From positions 255,203,582 to 255,267,581 of the forward strand of contig CP136061.1 in assembly GCA_032622095.1 (NCBI GenBank): a stretch of DNA of 64,000 nucleotides, written 5' to 3'. Positions 24,906 to 35,760 of this stretch are shown here, one piece after another. Positions within the stretch are counted from its first letter, which is position 1; the number at the start of each line of letters is the position of its first letter. A program made the position numbers and the translations under genes. This stretch comes from Siphonodentalium dalli. Its lineage: Eukaryota > Mollusca > Scaphopoda > Gadilida > Siphonodentaliidae. The notes under the pieces were generated by a model. It did not search any database. It was not told the origin of the DNA and saw only the letters and a list, made by a program, of their open reading frames with translations.

Positions 24906-26301
24906 TGACTATTCACGGATTGAAAGCGCAGAAGTATGTCGGTATCAGTGAAAATTTACGCCATATTGATATAGTCAGTTCGTATGTCATTGAGCCTTTG
25001 AGGCACTGATACCCTTGTACTAGTATGGAACAATTATGGCTGGCCATACATGTTTTTAAGCTCACCATTTTGTATCATTTAAATTCGTAATTTGAATGTA
25101 TCTACAAACACTAATATCTGAGGATAACAGTTCAGATGTTGTCTATTTGTTACAGTGAACACGTGGAAATGTCAAACATCAAAATCATCAAAAGTATAAA
25201 CATTGTTGACTGAAAATTTATTGAGACACTGGCTAGCCAATGAATCATTTCAACACTGCGACCATGCTAGGTCACACGGATATGGTGACATGCCACAAGT
25301 ACTGTCAAGTAGGCCAGCCAAAGGCTCGCATCCCAAATTTCTCCAAAGAGATCTGACCACGGACGGAAGTATCCTTGGATATTTAAGCAAACTATAGCTG
25401 AAGGTTCAGGCTACTGCATTTGCATATCTGTGCAGTCATCGAACAGGGAAGTCCATTCTGCAAAATACTATGTTATAACAAACATAATCTCATTGTTTCT
25501 AACGATTGTTCCGATAATACAATGAGGGAAAGGAAATGGAATCGCAAGAACAGAGTCAGAGTTTCAAATAAATATCTTGAAGTCGATGTAACGTTTGCGA
25601 CGTTCCAAGTATCCAAATAAGAGCCATCATGTTAATAGTAATACATTCGGGCTAGCTAAGATATGCAAAAATTAATCGGTAAGCACAATTAATTATAACG
25701 ACATGTTGTATATGTACAATGATGTTCTGTGATAATCATTTACCAAATGTCGGTTAAGTTCCAGTCGCTCAACTTCAACTTACAATTGAAGTAGTTGAGG
25801 CAAAAGAAATTTCATTGGATTACAAGTTCTATCTTGTTTATTAATACATGTAAATTATCGCCAAAGGAGACATTTCTGTCCTGGCCAACTTTCTGCGCAA
25901 TAACAGAGCTGTTGCAGATACGATTATGTAGTGTACATGAAATGAACGTAGCAAGAAGTCGGCATCATGAAATATAGTTAGCACGAAATTAGGAGACTTC
26001 GCATACCGTACCACGTGGACTCAGAAATCGGACGATTCATGCCACCGTATATGTTGCACAATAATGCAAAATAGGTTCGCTACAAGTAAACGATGTGCGT
26101 CTGTAGTCATTGTCAAAATGGCCATCAATGGCGAAGTTCACAACGTGATTTGTTGTTGTTGTTGGCATCATAATCATCTGTAGCTGATTAATGTCACTGG
26201 TGCATTAACTGCTGGTGCTGTATTCACTAGGTGCTATACTCTGTATGTGTGACGTCTTCTATCTGGTAAGGGAGAGTTATATACATATATAAAATCATTG
26301 T

Positions 26302-28119
26302 TTAGACACTGATGCCTGAAGATCTGACAAAGTTGTGGACAAGTTTATGTCGAAGAAGTTCTGTATCTGCTGACAGTCCTTCGCATTGCCCGAGGAGAAG
26401 TTTTATTGTTTTGCCGCTGTCATTTATAGAATCCTGGAGTTGCGGACTTTCGGTGAGATCAGAAAACAGTATGTCCCTGTACCCTTGGTTTAAGCTGCAG
26501 TTGAGAATGTAGTGTAGTATAGTTCCTTGTTCACCACAAGAGCATTTCGGTGTGGCTACAAGATTCATTTTGAACATATGCTCATTTAGGAGAGTGTGAC
26601 CTAACTTGAGTCGGTTAACTTTCACCTCCGTGGCTCTGTCAGAGAATGAGAATTTGGTAGGCTTCATACCAGTTATTGGAAACAATTCTTGAGTGTGCTG
26701 TGAAGTTTTACAAAGGTCCCACGAGGTTTGCCACTTACATTTAACAGAGTCCTTTATTGCATTTTTATGTTCTTTGAAAGAGTTCAGATTAGAGTGATCT
26801 GTGAAAGAAGCTTGCGGGACAGTAGAAGCTGCTTCTTTTGCTGCAATGTCTGCCAAATCATTACCCGTAATGTTAGTATGACCTCTCATCCATTTCAGAA
26901 TAACCCTGGATCCCGTTTCATTAAAAATATCATTTATTAGAGAGTTACATGCACGAGTGTGATCTATGTGACCTTTATAATAGTCTCGATTGTATATTGT
27001 CTGTAACGCACTTTTTGAGTCACTGATAACAATGGTTGCTACAGATAGCTTTTTTGTTTTGACAAACGATTTGGCATATATTAGACCCAGTCTTAGTCCA
27101 TAAAGTTCAGCATTGAGACTGTCATCAGAAGATTGAACAGGTTCACTTATGATAACCGGATCGCTGAGTAGGCCACTAGTGTATATAACGGCAGCAGAAC
27201 CACTGTGTCCATTATTTAGCACTGATCCGTCCGTAAAAATAATCAGGTCTTTTCCACCTGTGCTCTGTAGGAATTTACAGTTATCATTACTTTCGATGTC
27301 TAGAGATGCTGCTTGAGATGTATTACTAGAGTTTGGTACAGTTTCAGGAGTTGAGTAGATGGCGTAAGTGCAGAAATCGTCACTTTCAGGGAGATATATT
27401 GGTTCTTTTTCTATAGAGCCGAGTTTGTTACCCAACAGATATTTTCCAAAGGAATAGAGTTTTGCCATGGGAGTGTTTTTGTTGGGAAATAGCATGGCAT
27501 TGTTTAACATTAGTTTTAATTGAGAGTTGTCGGCTTTCCGAAGGATGCGGAGATATTCGGTGGCGGCTATTTCTTTTAGTATAAGAGTTAGAGGTGTAGT
27601 GTTTGTTATCACTTCCATAGAAACAGTACTTGTAGAAGACAGAGCACCAGTCGCTCTGATCAAAGCCGATCTTTGTGCACTTTCAAGTTTGTTTAACTGA
27701 GAATCATTTATTGTGCACCATACTGGGAATCCATAACTTAGGATCGGAATAACAACTGCCTTATATAGTTTTATGGCTTTCTCCGTACTCACTCCGGTAG
27801 GATTTACGAGTTGGCCTATCCTGTTCATAGCACTTGCAGCTTTGCTTATGGTTATACCAACGTGTTCCTTATATGATAAATCTCTGTCTATGGTGATACC
27901 GAGAAGTTTTTTTGAAGGTACTTGTTTCAGATAACCCTTGTCAAGCTGAATTTTGTCGATTCCAATTCCAAATTTTTTTGAGATAAAATGGGTCGATAAA
28001 AACACGGAATATTTATAAATAGCGTTGCGCATACTATGAAACGAAGAGTTTCTGCGCGAACTTATAAATATGAAACGACCGGGTAAGCAACGGATAAATT
28101 GCAAGTTTGTGATCAACAA
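26302..28119 (-). CDS. Non-LTR retrotransposon ORF2 fragment: end of reverse transcriptase plus RNase H
   Basis: The 605-codon open frame is the longest in the window. From about residue 62 it reads like the thumb end of a non-LTR reverse transcriptase (LLGITIDRDLSYKEHV at 72-87, VIPILSYGFPVW at 123-134). A complete RNase H domain follows: TDGS with Asp 297, ELYG with Glu 338, SDSKSAL with Asp 367, and GHTNITGNDLAD with His 414 and Asp 421/424. A Cys/His cluster (CSCGEQGTILHYILNC, about 529-544) lies near the end, as in elements of the I/R1/Jockey-like groups that carry RNase H. The palm with YADD, the endonuclease and ORF1 are missing, so the copy is 5'-truncated. The first ~60 residues probably come from adjoining DNA. 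The frame is intact, which suggests recent insertion. Confidence 0.9.
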   Translation of the reverse strand: MLITNLQFIRCLPGRFIFISSRRNSSFHSMRNAIYKYSVFLSTHFISKKFGIGIDKIQLDKGYLKQVPSKKLLGITIDRDLSYKEHVGITISKAASAMNRIGQLVNPTGVSTEKAIKLYKAVVIPILSYGFPVWCTINDSQLNKLESAQRSALIRATGALSSTSTVSMEVITNTTPLTLILKEIAATEYLRILRKADNSQLKLMLNNAMLFPNKNTPMAKLYSFGKYLLGNKLGSIEKEPIYLPESDDFCTYAIYSTPETVPNSSNTSQAASLDIESNDNCKFLQSTGGKDLIIFTDGSVLNNGHSGSAAVIYTSGLLSDPVIISEPVQSSDDSLNAELYGLRLGLIYAKSFVKTKKLSVATIVISDSKSALQTIYNRDYYKGHIDHTRACNSLINDIFNETGSRVILKWMRGHTNITGNDLADIAAKEAASTVPQASFTDHSNLNSFKEHKNAIKDSVKCKWQTSWDLCKTSQHTQELFPITGMKPTKFSFSDRATEVKVNRLKLGHTLLNEHMFKMNLVATPKCSCGEQGTILHYILNCSLNQGYRDILFSDLTESPQLQDSINDSGKTIKLLLGQCEGLSADTELLRHKLVHNFVRSSGISV

Positions 28120-28191
28120 TAAATATTGAGTTGATAAACTCGCAATAGAGAAATACTTCCTTTAGTTAAAACCACGTCTGATAGGTCCAAG

Positions 28192-28510
28192 GAGAGAAAT
28201 AAAACTGGCTAGATGAATTGTTAAGAGAGCGAGATTTGCACGGGACGCATCCATGCGTGAGCTAATCCGAGCACTGATTGACCGGAGTCGCTGATTGACC
28301 GGAGTAGGCTAATAAACGGACAATAAATTTTAACCCTCCTGATAACACAAGGCCGAGGATAATAATCCATATAGTTCAGTTGAAGGGCTTCTCCTTGGCG
28401 GAAAAACGAGTGCGCCTCAGCGCACGAGTTTCTTACCTATACGTCTCTCGCCTCGAGTGAATTATTTAACGTAATTCTCGGAATTAATTGATTACTCTAT
28501 TTATTACACT
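28192..28510 (-). repeat. Right copy of the ~310-bp inverted repeat
   Basis: Complement of 21440-21755, starting 73 bp upstream of the retrotransposon open frame. Confidence 0.8.
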
Positions 28511-28724
28511 CATGCATCAATTTGGTTTGCCAGATATGATTAAAGCACACATAATTAATGCATGGAAATTCCGATGTGGAGAAAGATCAACCATCGAATA
28601 TTCAGTCTAGATCAGTAAGCGACGTAACGTCAATGACGTCACGATAAATGACATAATTCACTAGTGACATTAACATTTTTAATTAACAGGATGTTCAATG
28701 GAAATCGCGCATAGGAGTGTATTA

Positions 28725-28910
28725 AAATGATATAATAGATATATCATGGTGATATATAAGTCATCATGAGATCATGTCATAAGACCCTACCAAAGCTGCG
28801 CCCAACAATCCAATGGTCGGAGCCAGAGCAGAGATCCCTGGCACAATCCAATGTATCATTAAAGATATATATATAGCCCCTCAGAGAACATGACTAACAG
28901 CCATGAGTAT
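28725..28910 (+). repeat. Direct copy of 21185-21370
   Basis: Both contain CCCTACCAAAGCTGCGCCCA and CAATCCAATGGTCGGAGCCA in the same orientation, with a TATATATC-rich lead. Confidence 0.8.
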
Positions 28911-28999
28911 CGGGAGCGCATGGCCGAACACCGCAGGTGACCAGAGCATCCAATGAGAAAGCAAACCGCTACTCTCAGGTGCCAAATAATAATGTCGGT

Positions 29000-31940
29000 A
29001 CAATTATTAATTTTGTAGAAATTTCCCAACGATCACCATCCTTTGGAATGGAAATAGACAGCAAAATGTGCAATCACAAGTATTATGTTCAGCCTAAATC
29101 CACACACATTACTATTATTAGGCCATCACGACCACTAGGCACCTGAGAGCAGTCCACGTTCCCAGCGGAATACCCACCGCGATCCGATTCAAAGAAATGA
29201 AGGTGCGCCTTCTACAACTGAAATCAGTTCAAATGATGTACAATGTAGTCAGATGATAAACACAGGTAAATTTTCACGGTCACCATACGGAATATTCAGG
29301 TCTGAGCCTCTGCCCCCCCAAACATGCAGCAGAACGACCTAGATGTGTGATAGATCGGTTAGTGTGAAGCATGCAGCAAACTAGGGGAAGACCCGCTCTA
29401 AAAATGGCTCCCCTAGGAAGGAAACGAATGAAATTATCATTCTCCTAGTAAAGGATACACATCCCTTTTATAATGTTGTTTTATTTTTAATTTGAAGAGC
29501 CAAGATAGAGAGGAACTCCCCCTACCTAAGTGGTCCTGCTTAAGGCATGCTTAAGGAAGAGAGGACAAATCCAGCATAGACCAAAATGCGCAGAGTTGGC
29601 AGCATGGTTTCAGGCCCTTACGATCGGGCATCTGGTGCCATGGGGATGGGATCCACTCGTACGGGGTGGTCCCCTGCCTGCATCTTAGGAAAGGTCGGTA
29701 ATGCTGGTTAATGAGCTTCCTCGAAAGCTTAGAAGGACAGCGCAAACGTCTTTGCCTGTTTTATTGTCTATGTGCCAGATAATCAAATTGATATGGGCAA
29801 TAGAAGTATGAAGAGCCATGCTGATGGACTCTTGTCGGAAAGGCTATTGGCAGTGGTCGTGGGACACGTGACAATATAAATGCTTTCCATGTAAATATGC
29901 TTCATTCGTGTGTGAAGACTATTCGCCATATCAACTGTATGAAAGGTCGGGACACGTATATATTTGAAAATTCATTGAGACTCCAGCTAGTCCATGAATA
30001 CCTTCAAAACGCCTACCATGCCCTTTATGGACAATGCATGCTGTATTGGATGTACAGCCTGTTCTTGTACCAAGCTCACATTTGATATGGTTACTTGCCA
30101 TAAATAATGTCTCCCCCCACCTTCCTCATCTTGGAATACCACTGGTATTATATCGTTATTCATTGGGGAACGTCATCCAGGCCACGGTCGCCAGTTATTG
30201 ACAGTGGGCCAGTTAACTGGAGGGGTCAAGTCACCACGATTCTAAATACCTGTCAGGCTGGAATCATTCTCATAATTGAATCAAGAAGGGGAAAGTTTTT
30301 TTAATCCAAAGTATCTTCAAATATATTTGTAGATATTGAAACCATGATTAAACACCGTCAGAGTGATGATAAGCTTCTTCCCTTACTCTAGAGAATGCAA
30401 ACCGGAGCACCCCTGATTTGTAATTTTGTGTCCCAATTAGAGCCATATCCCGAATCGTAGTAACCCAACCCCCACCGCTTCTTTTCGGTAAACCTGAACA
30501 GGAAGTATAGCAATTATGTTTGTATTCCGGAAGGAGACACCATTTAGTCGAGAAACAACCCAGCAATTTTGAAAGGATGGGTTAATTTTGGATACAATTC
30601 AGAACAATAACTAAAATCTGGAATTGAGACAATAGTGAAACTGTCATCATGATTAATTTTAGTGTCATGCTTGCAATCATTAAATGCTAGCAGTTCAAAA
30701 TTTGACAGTGAAGTTGAAGCACTGTACGAGAATCAAATCATGTACTCAACAGAATTCTGACTCTTGTCAGATGTCAATCCCTGTCTGAAATTAATGACAC
30801 TAACGAATATTAGTACGACAGTCATTATTTTTCTGATATTGATAAACTGTAGTCAACTTCAAGCGTCGACAAACACATCTAGATCATAGGAGACATGTGT
30901 GACAGTATTGAAACAGAAAACACAAAGTATTTTGTGAAAGCATGTTGTTTTGATGAGTTCTAATGACTCCAGTAGTGTTCTTTAACATGCACATGGTGTG
31001 TACATGGGTCAGCCATTAAGTTTTAATTGTCCACACCCGATCGCACAGCGTAGTGCACCCACGACAACATACCTGAACAAGTGTTGTAATGGGGAAAGTC
31101 GGCATTTGCATTCGGATTTTATTCAGTAATCTCGAATGGTACTTTTTAGCCTGACAAACTTGGTATCGGACCGAGTTCTGATTTCTGTCAGAATACCCTG
31201 ACCAGGGTGCGATCCCCGGTCCGCTAGCACATGGCTGAGATTGTTACATTGAAGTTGATGCTCCGTTACGAGAATCAAACCATGAACAGAATTATAACAC
31301 TTGTCAAATATCAATCTCTGTCAATTTATTAAAGTAATAATGACACTACTGTTATTCTTAGGTACCTGTTTTTACATTGATTAACCAAGATGTAATCAAG
31401 TTTAAGTTCAAATGTGACCAACACATCTGGATCAGTTGTATTGAACCATAAAACAACAAAGTATTATGTGAAAGAATGTTGTTCATAACATTATGATAGA
31501 TAGCGTCAGTAGCGATGGTAATTATTGCTAAATAAATGTCCACGCGTAAATAAATTCCCACGAAATTAGGCGACTTCCGGTAGCGAATCACGTGGCATTT
31601 TTTATATCTGACAAATTATATCATACCTTATAGGTGCTATAATAATTACATAGATGTATTGCTCACAATAATCTATGCGCCTCGTAAGGCCTTGAAATGA
31701 CGGCAGATTATGGCGAAATGTCGATTTTCATATTCGATAAATTTTAAGTCCGCCGCCTGTTCGAAAACACGGACAATTGTATGTTTGAAGCGAAACGGTC
31801 CGTGAATTCGAAACAATAATTCTAAAAACGAACGCGTAGGCGACCAGTAATTATTGTATCGATAAATTGAATTTGTTGTCTAGTTGTTAAACGACAAATT
31901 CGGAACAATACTCCCTTTAGACTTCCGTTCGGTTTCGTAG
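29000..31940. other. Inside of the composite insertion, mostly unrecognised
   Basis: Apart from one CAATATAAATGC-type repeat (29750-29905), I see no gene or element. The paralogous stretches 30770-30975 and 31300-31480 (ATCTGGATCA-like, AAAACACAAAGTATTTTGTG) look like a diverged direct repeat. Confidence 0.4.
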
Positions 31941-31942
31941 CA

Positions 31943-32033
31943 GAAAATAAACTGACGAATTCAATCTGTAAAGTGAGTTATATTGGGACTGCGCATGCGT
32001 GACTGATTCCGAGCAAGCCAATGGTAGGTGACC
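31943..32033 (-). repeat. Right copy of the 92-bp inverted repeat
   Basis: Complement of 19927-20018. Beyond it, 32082-32120 is the complement of 20142-20181 (CACTGAACTATATGG). Confidence 0.85.
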
Positions 32034-32120
32034 AAAAAAGTTAACCCCTTTCTATTATGGTTTACAAACGCAGGACATATATCCATATAGTTCAGTGTGA
32101 AAGGCTCCCTTTAGCGGAAA

Positions 32121-32255
32121 TATAAGAGAATGCACTGGCTTGCAAGGTCAAATTAAATATTGTTAGGCCAATGTACTCTCTTATATATGCGAGGCTCCCT
32201 ATTGGAGACTTATATATGTGAGACCCTATTGGAGGAAGCTCCTGTCATGGAATGG
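32121..32255. mobile_element. Right fragment of the split family C MITE
   Basis: It resumes the hairpin at ATAAGAGAATGCACTGGC. It has the second module (AGGCCAATGTACTCTCTTAT) and ends AAGCTCCTGTCATGGAATGG followed by TTAA. Confidence 0.75.
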
Positions 32256-32261
32256 TTAACT

Positions 32262-32312
32262 TACCGGTTTTCCTTGCAGCTCTGAATGCTTTCTCATTCC
32301 ACACACTATCAC
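32262..32312 (-). pseudogene. Partial duplicate of a Pld exon with an intact donor
   Basis: The 3' part of the exon at 32359-32426 is repeated here with few changes: it reads IVCGMRKHSELQGKP and is followed by the same GTAAGTTAAC donor. The upstream part differs. There is no good acceptor in place, and a TGA falls in frame a few codons before the homologous part. It is a recent local tandem duplication of an exon end plus intron. It may act as a decoy donor or may be inert. Confidence 0.85.
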
Positions 32313-32358
32313 ATAAAATCATAGAGTTACCTGTCCATGATAATATAAGTTAACTTAC

Positions 32359-32426
32359 CGGTTTCCCTTGCAGCTCTGAATGCTTTCTCAGTCCACATAC
32401 TATCACATATTCACTCGGATTCTCAA
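32359..32426 (-). CDS. Pld: Pld exon, GLRKHSELQGKP block
   Basis: 68 bp (two bases plus 22 codons), with acceptor CAG at 32427-32429 and donor GTAAGT at 32358-32353. It reads ENPSEYVIVCGLRKHSEL and ends QGKP, matching the PLD1 segment GLRTHAELEG just before TELIYVHSK. A damaged partial copy of this exon and its donor lies about 95 bp downstream (32262-32312). The next exon is about 16 kb away, past the 12.6-kb composite insertion. Confidence 0.95.
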
Positions 32427-32455
32427 CTGAAATCAAACAAACAACTTCAATATGT

Positions 32456-32592
32456 TATTAATTGGTTGTTTCCATATTGGCCGAGTTATGAGGCCGAGGT
32501 CTGTCGTATTGGCCTGAGGCCACAGGCCGAAGGCAAATACGACAGACCGAGGCCTCATAACTCGGTCAATGTGGAAACAACCAATTAATAAG
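32456..32592. repeat. Long palindrome with ~60-bp arms
   Basis: ATTGGTTGTTTCCATATTGG and GAGGCCGAGGTCTGTCGTAT on the left; complements on the right. Followed at 32935-33030 by tandem TTATTGGCCGCGTTTT and TTATTGGCCGACTTTTTG units. The whole 32450-33085 may be one element. Confidence 0.7.
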
Positions 32593-33329
32593 TATTTTAT
32601 TAATTAGCAACATGGGCAATAATTGTTTCACAGGATGAATATATTAACATAGATATACCATTGTCAGTGTGTGCTTTATTACATTAACAATTATTCCAGC
32701 AATTTTTATTCTTGTGAACTTTGTGAAGAACTTGCAGCGATTTCACAATACTGTCAGTTTCCACTGGGAATGATATTGATAAGGATACATGTAGTTCATC
32801 CACGTACATGTATATTTACTCCCAAAAACAGTGACTGTCCGTAATTCATCCGAAATTCAACTGCAATCAATCTTCCGTCGACCCAATATTCTTTGCCGAC
32901 CGAGCTAATTACGTATGACGTCATTTATGTTACCTTGACTTATTGGCCGCGTTTTCTACTTATTGGCCGACTTTTTGTAACTTATTGGCCGCGTTTTATA
33001 CTTATTGGCTGACTTTTTGTTACTTATGACGCGGGCAGCGTTCTACTTATTGCAGCCGATAACCTGTAGCTAATTAATAAAATGTTCTATTAACCTTTTT
33101 ATACTAAATATCATTAATGCATAGTTTCTTTGGAAATTTTCAGATAATATGTTTGTTGAACTTATTATGTGAACATTTCCCTCTAATAAATAGGAATCTA
33201 TCTGTACTTGTATTATCTGTCGTCTGCTTATATCTGAAAAATACAGTAATTTAGTCTCAATGCATTTTTATTGATTATTATCTCGGTCATGTGACAGTTA
33301 TCACTTCTATCCTCCTTTGAGGAAACAAC

Positions 33330-33770
33330 CCTGAGTCTGAGTTTAGTGTGCCTGTCATTTGCAGAATGAGGTCCACAGCGGGCGCGCATCATCAAATTAC
33401 CCTCTGGGGGCCTCATTCTACATACCCTCATCTGTTATGGGAGCCAAAGACTCATATTGAAGTTCATATTGTGTTCCCAATTGGTGAATATTGTGATGTA
33501 CACCCATTGGGAACCTTGATTATGCAATGTGTCGTCTGCCAATTTGGGGATATAGAGAAACTAAACTTAAAAAGAAATAGAATCTATGTGAAGAAGTTTC
33601 TATGGAAAATTTATTATAAAGAAACTTTACAGAAAAGATAAGTCCTAAGCAGAATGAGGTCCCCAGAGGGTGAATTTAGTGATGTTAGCCCGCTATGCGG
33701 GATAGCGTCACTAAATTCACCTTCTGGGGGACCTCATTCTGCAAATGACAGGCACACTAAACTCAGGCTT
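33330..33770. mobile_element. Composite fold-back element, GAATGAGGTCCCC family
   Basis: The ends GAGTTTAGTGTGCCTGTCAT and its complement enclose one degenerate palindrome (33361-33422), the GTTCCCAATTGGTGAATA palindrome, a linker and one good palindrome (33651-33745). It is the same structure as 5594-6126 in opposite orientation, and lies 210 bp from a Pld exon. Confidence 0.75.
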
Positions 33771-33983
33771 GAATAGATATAATTTTGTTTATCTCATACA
33801 TTGTATACCCTCCATAAAAAAAATTCTTCGCAAAGTTACCAAAAACATACACACTTTTTAAAATGTCAGACAGCCTCCCGTTAGTACCTCACATGTGTCA
33901 GACAGTCCATTAAAAATTTAATCCATGCTTGTAACCACAAATTCGCCTCTTTATTGATCAGATAGATGAAATAATGTACTGAC

Positions 33984-34147
33984 CTACTTCTTCAAGCTTT
34001 TCTAATAATGAGTGACCACCTCGACTGAGAGAGGTTAGTCCCCAGTGTGTTACTGCCTGTAACGCCATGCCTCCGGAAGTACCGAATTCTCCCTCAAATG
34101 AAGGCAGAAGTGGTAAAACCATGTACACTTTAAACGATTCCTTGTTT
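33984..34147 (-). CDS. Pld: Pld exon, VYMVLPLLPSFEG block
   Basis: One base, 54 codons and one base, with acceptor CAG at 34148-34150 and donor GTCAGT at 33983-33978. It reads NKESFKVYMVLPLLPSFEGE, then GTSGGMALQAVTHWGL and LSRGGHSLLEKL. This matches the YRVYVVIPLLPGFEGD...GGNALQAIMHF...RGENSILGQL block of PLD1. It joins the exon at 37323-37414 directly. A repeat copy at about 35091-35155, which also has exon-like edges, is not needed. Confidence 0.96.
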
Positions 34148-34431
34148 CTGAAAGTAAAATTAGTCGATATATGAAATTATATTACTCAAAGATAGATTAT
34201 CTCTTCCGCAACATGATTTATATAGTTTCCTGTGCATGAAATAATAAATATGAATCGAAGATCCCTGTCCAGAAATGCTTCTATCTATTAATATTAATAT
34301 AATAATAGATACAATCAATTGGAGTCTTTGGTTTGAGTAATTAAACAAAGTTTAAGGGATTCACATACTTTGTTTAATTACTCCGCCAGTCAAATCCAAT
34401 GAACCCAATCGATCTGCAAGTCATTTCTTAA

Positions 34432-34879
34432 CCCTTTACCCAACAAAACGCCCAAAAAAAGCTTCAAACAGCCTAAAATATCTTCGGTCTGTCTCAATAA
34501 CATCATACAAATATGGATATCATTGGAACCGGTTCATTGACCACATTGTGATGGTTACAGTTATGCCCTGTGCCAATGCATTCTCTTATATATGCGAGTC
34601 GACCATAGGTCGCCTCGCATATATAAGAGAATCCATTGGCCTAAAAAAATCTTTTTTTAACACTTTTTACCATTTTTTTCTTACATTCTTTAACAATTTT
34701 ATAATTTTTTCTTACATTTTTTAACAATTTTTATAATATTTTTCTACATTCTTTGACAATTTTATCATTTTTAATATGTGTTAAGCCAATGCATTCTCTT
34801 ATATATGCGAGGCGACCTATGGTCGACTCGCATATATAAGAGAATGCATTGGCACAGGGCCGTTCTGTTGGGTAAAGGG
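34432..34879. mobile_element. piggyBac-like MITE, family A, complete, long spacer
   Basis: TTAA at 34428-34431 and 34880-34883; ends CCCTTTACCCAACA / TGTTGGGTAAAGGG; two hairpin modules. The spacer carries a partial duplication of TTCTTACATTCTTTAACAAT. Confidence 0.9.
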
Positions 34880-35090
34880 TTAAATAAAATAGCATGGAAT
34901 AGGTGGAACTTTACACGATGTATGACATAGCATACCAATATATAATTTTTGAGAGTATTTTGCAGTATTGGGTATTCCAGGTGAAATTTCTAGGAATATA
35001 CGAAAGAACACATGTATGTCATCAATGTAGTATTCAGATGTTTTTAATACTCTGAGGTATTATCTGGCTGTACTTACTTCAGACCGAGTC

Positions 35091-35155
35091 TTCTCGGTCC
35101 AAAACAGCTTGGGATATCAGTTGGGTTGATGTTGTATTGGACTGAGTCCCGCCCT
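35091..35155 (-). repeat. Exon-like repeat unit related to the 33-bp minisatellite
   Basis: On the minus strand it contains ACATCAACCCAACTGATATC and CCCAAGCTGTTTTGGACCGA, like the minisatellite units but inverted relative to them. A third copy (48896-49215) is split by a fold-back MITE. It mimics an exon (AG before, GTAAGT after), but Pld joins correctly without it. Confidence 0.65.
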
Positions 35156-35232
35156 GTTACTCTATAACAGATCAGTCTTTAACGTCATAGAAAAAGGTAA
35201 AGTGCTGATACAATCATTTTAAATATGTTTAA

Positions 35233-35467
35233 CCCTTTGAGTGCCAGGTCGATTTTTGTATCAACCCATATACCCTGTGCCAATGCATTCTCTTATATAT
35301 GTGAGTCGACCATAGGTCGCCTCGCATATATAAGAGAATGCATTGGCCTAACATTTTTTTTTTTTTTTTCTTATTTTTTACAATTTTAATAATTTATTCT
35401 TATATTCATTAACAGACTTATTTTGTAGGTTTAGGGCCGATGAGATCGGCCCCTGGCACTCAAAGGG
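35233..35467. mobile_element. piggyBac-like MITE, family B, short form
   Basis: TTAA at 35229-35232 and 35468-35471, ends CCCTTTGAGTGCCAGG / CCTGGCACTCAAAGGG, one hairpin module at 35277-35347. Confidence 0.9.
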
Positions 35468-35639
35468 TTAAATACATTTTGTGATAGCGAGACAAATCAG
35501 AATTCTATGGAAAACAAGCCTTTGTTTACTTATAAATCTTGTTGCTTTGACTTTCAACGGACATCTGATATACACATGTTTGATATCATCATGATTTGGA
35601 AAGGCTGCCCTCTATGTTTATTGTCCATTTGACCTAATC

Positions 35640-35760
35640 CCAAGCTGTTACAGCATCAGCCCAACCGATATCCCAAGCTGTTACAGCATCAGCCCAACCG
35701 ATATCCCAAGCTGTTACAGCATCAGCCCAACCGATATCCCAAGCTGTTACAGCATTAGCC
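35640..35760 (+). repeat. 33-bp minisatellite, first part
   Basis: Units of CAGCATCAGCCCAACCGATA plus TCCCAAGCTGTTA. The array is cut at 35760 by the hAT-like element and resumes at 36864. Confidence 0.9.

Larger units (their letters stand above)
19526..32120. mobile_element. Composite 12.6-kb insertion with nested inverted repeats
   Basis: The segment separates the two halves of a family C MITE, so it arrived as an insertion or grew from one. A 92-bp stretch near the left end (19927-20018) is inverted near the right end (31943-32033). A second inverted pair of about 310 bp (21440-21755 and 28192-28510) encloses the retrotransposon fragment. Direct copies of about 350 bp (20019-20400 and 21770-22150), about 150 bp (22300-22440 and 23065-23220) and about 190 bp (21185-21370 and 28725-28900) also occur. 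Repeated TTCAACTGAACTATATGG and GATAGTTCAGTTTCGGGC blocks form hairpin-like joints. I do not recognise the element type. Confidence 0.6.

Noticed and set aside
20000-32100. Interpretation of the composite insertion as an LTR or DIRS-type retroelement
   Set aside because: The repeated termini are inverted as well as direct, and I see no integrase, tyrosine recombinase, primer-binding site or polypurine tract. The only RT fragment is of non-LTR type.
35089-35164. Exon-like segment (AG at the left, GTAAGT at the right, reading INPTDIPSCFGPRRLGLK) between two Pld exons
   Set aside because: The exons at 37323-37414 and 33984-34147 join in frame without it and match PLD directly. The segment is a copy of a dispersed repeat also seen at 48896-49215 and in the minisatellite.
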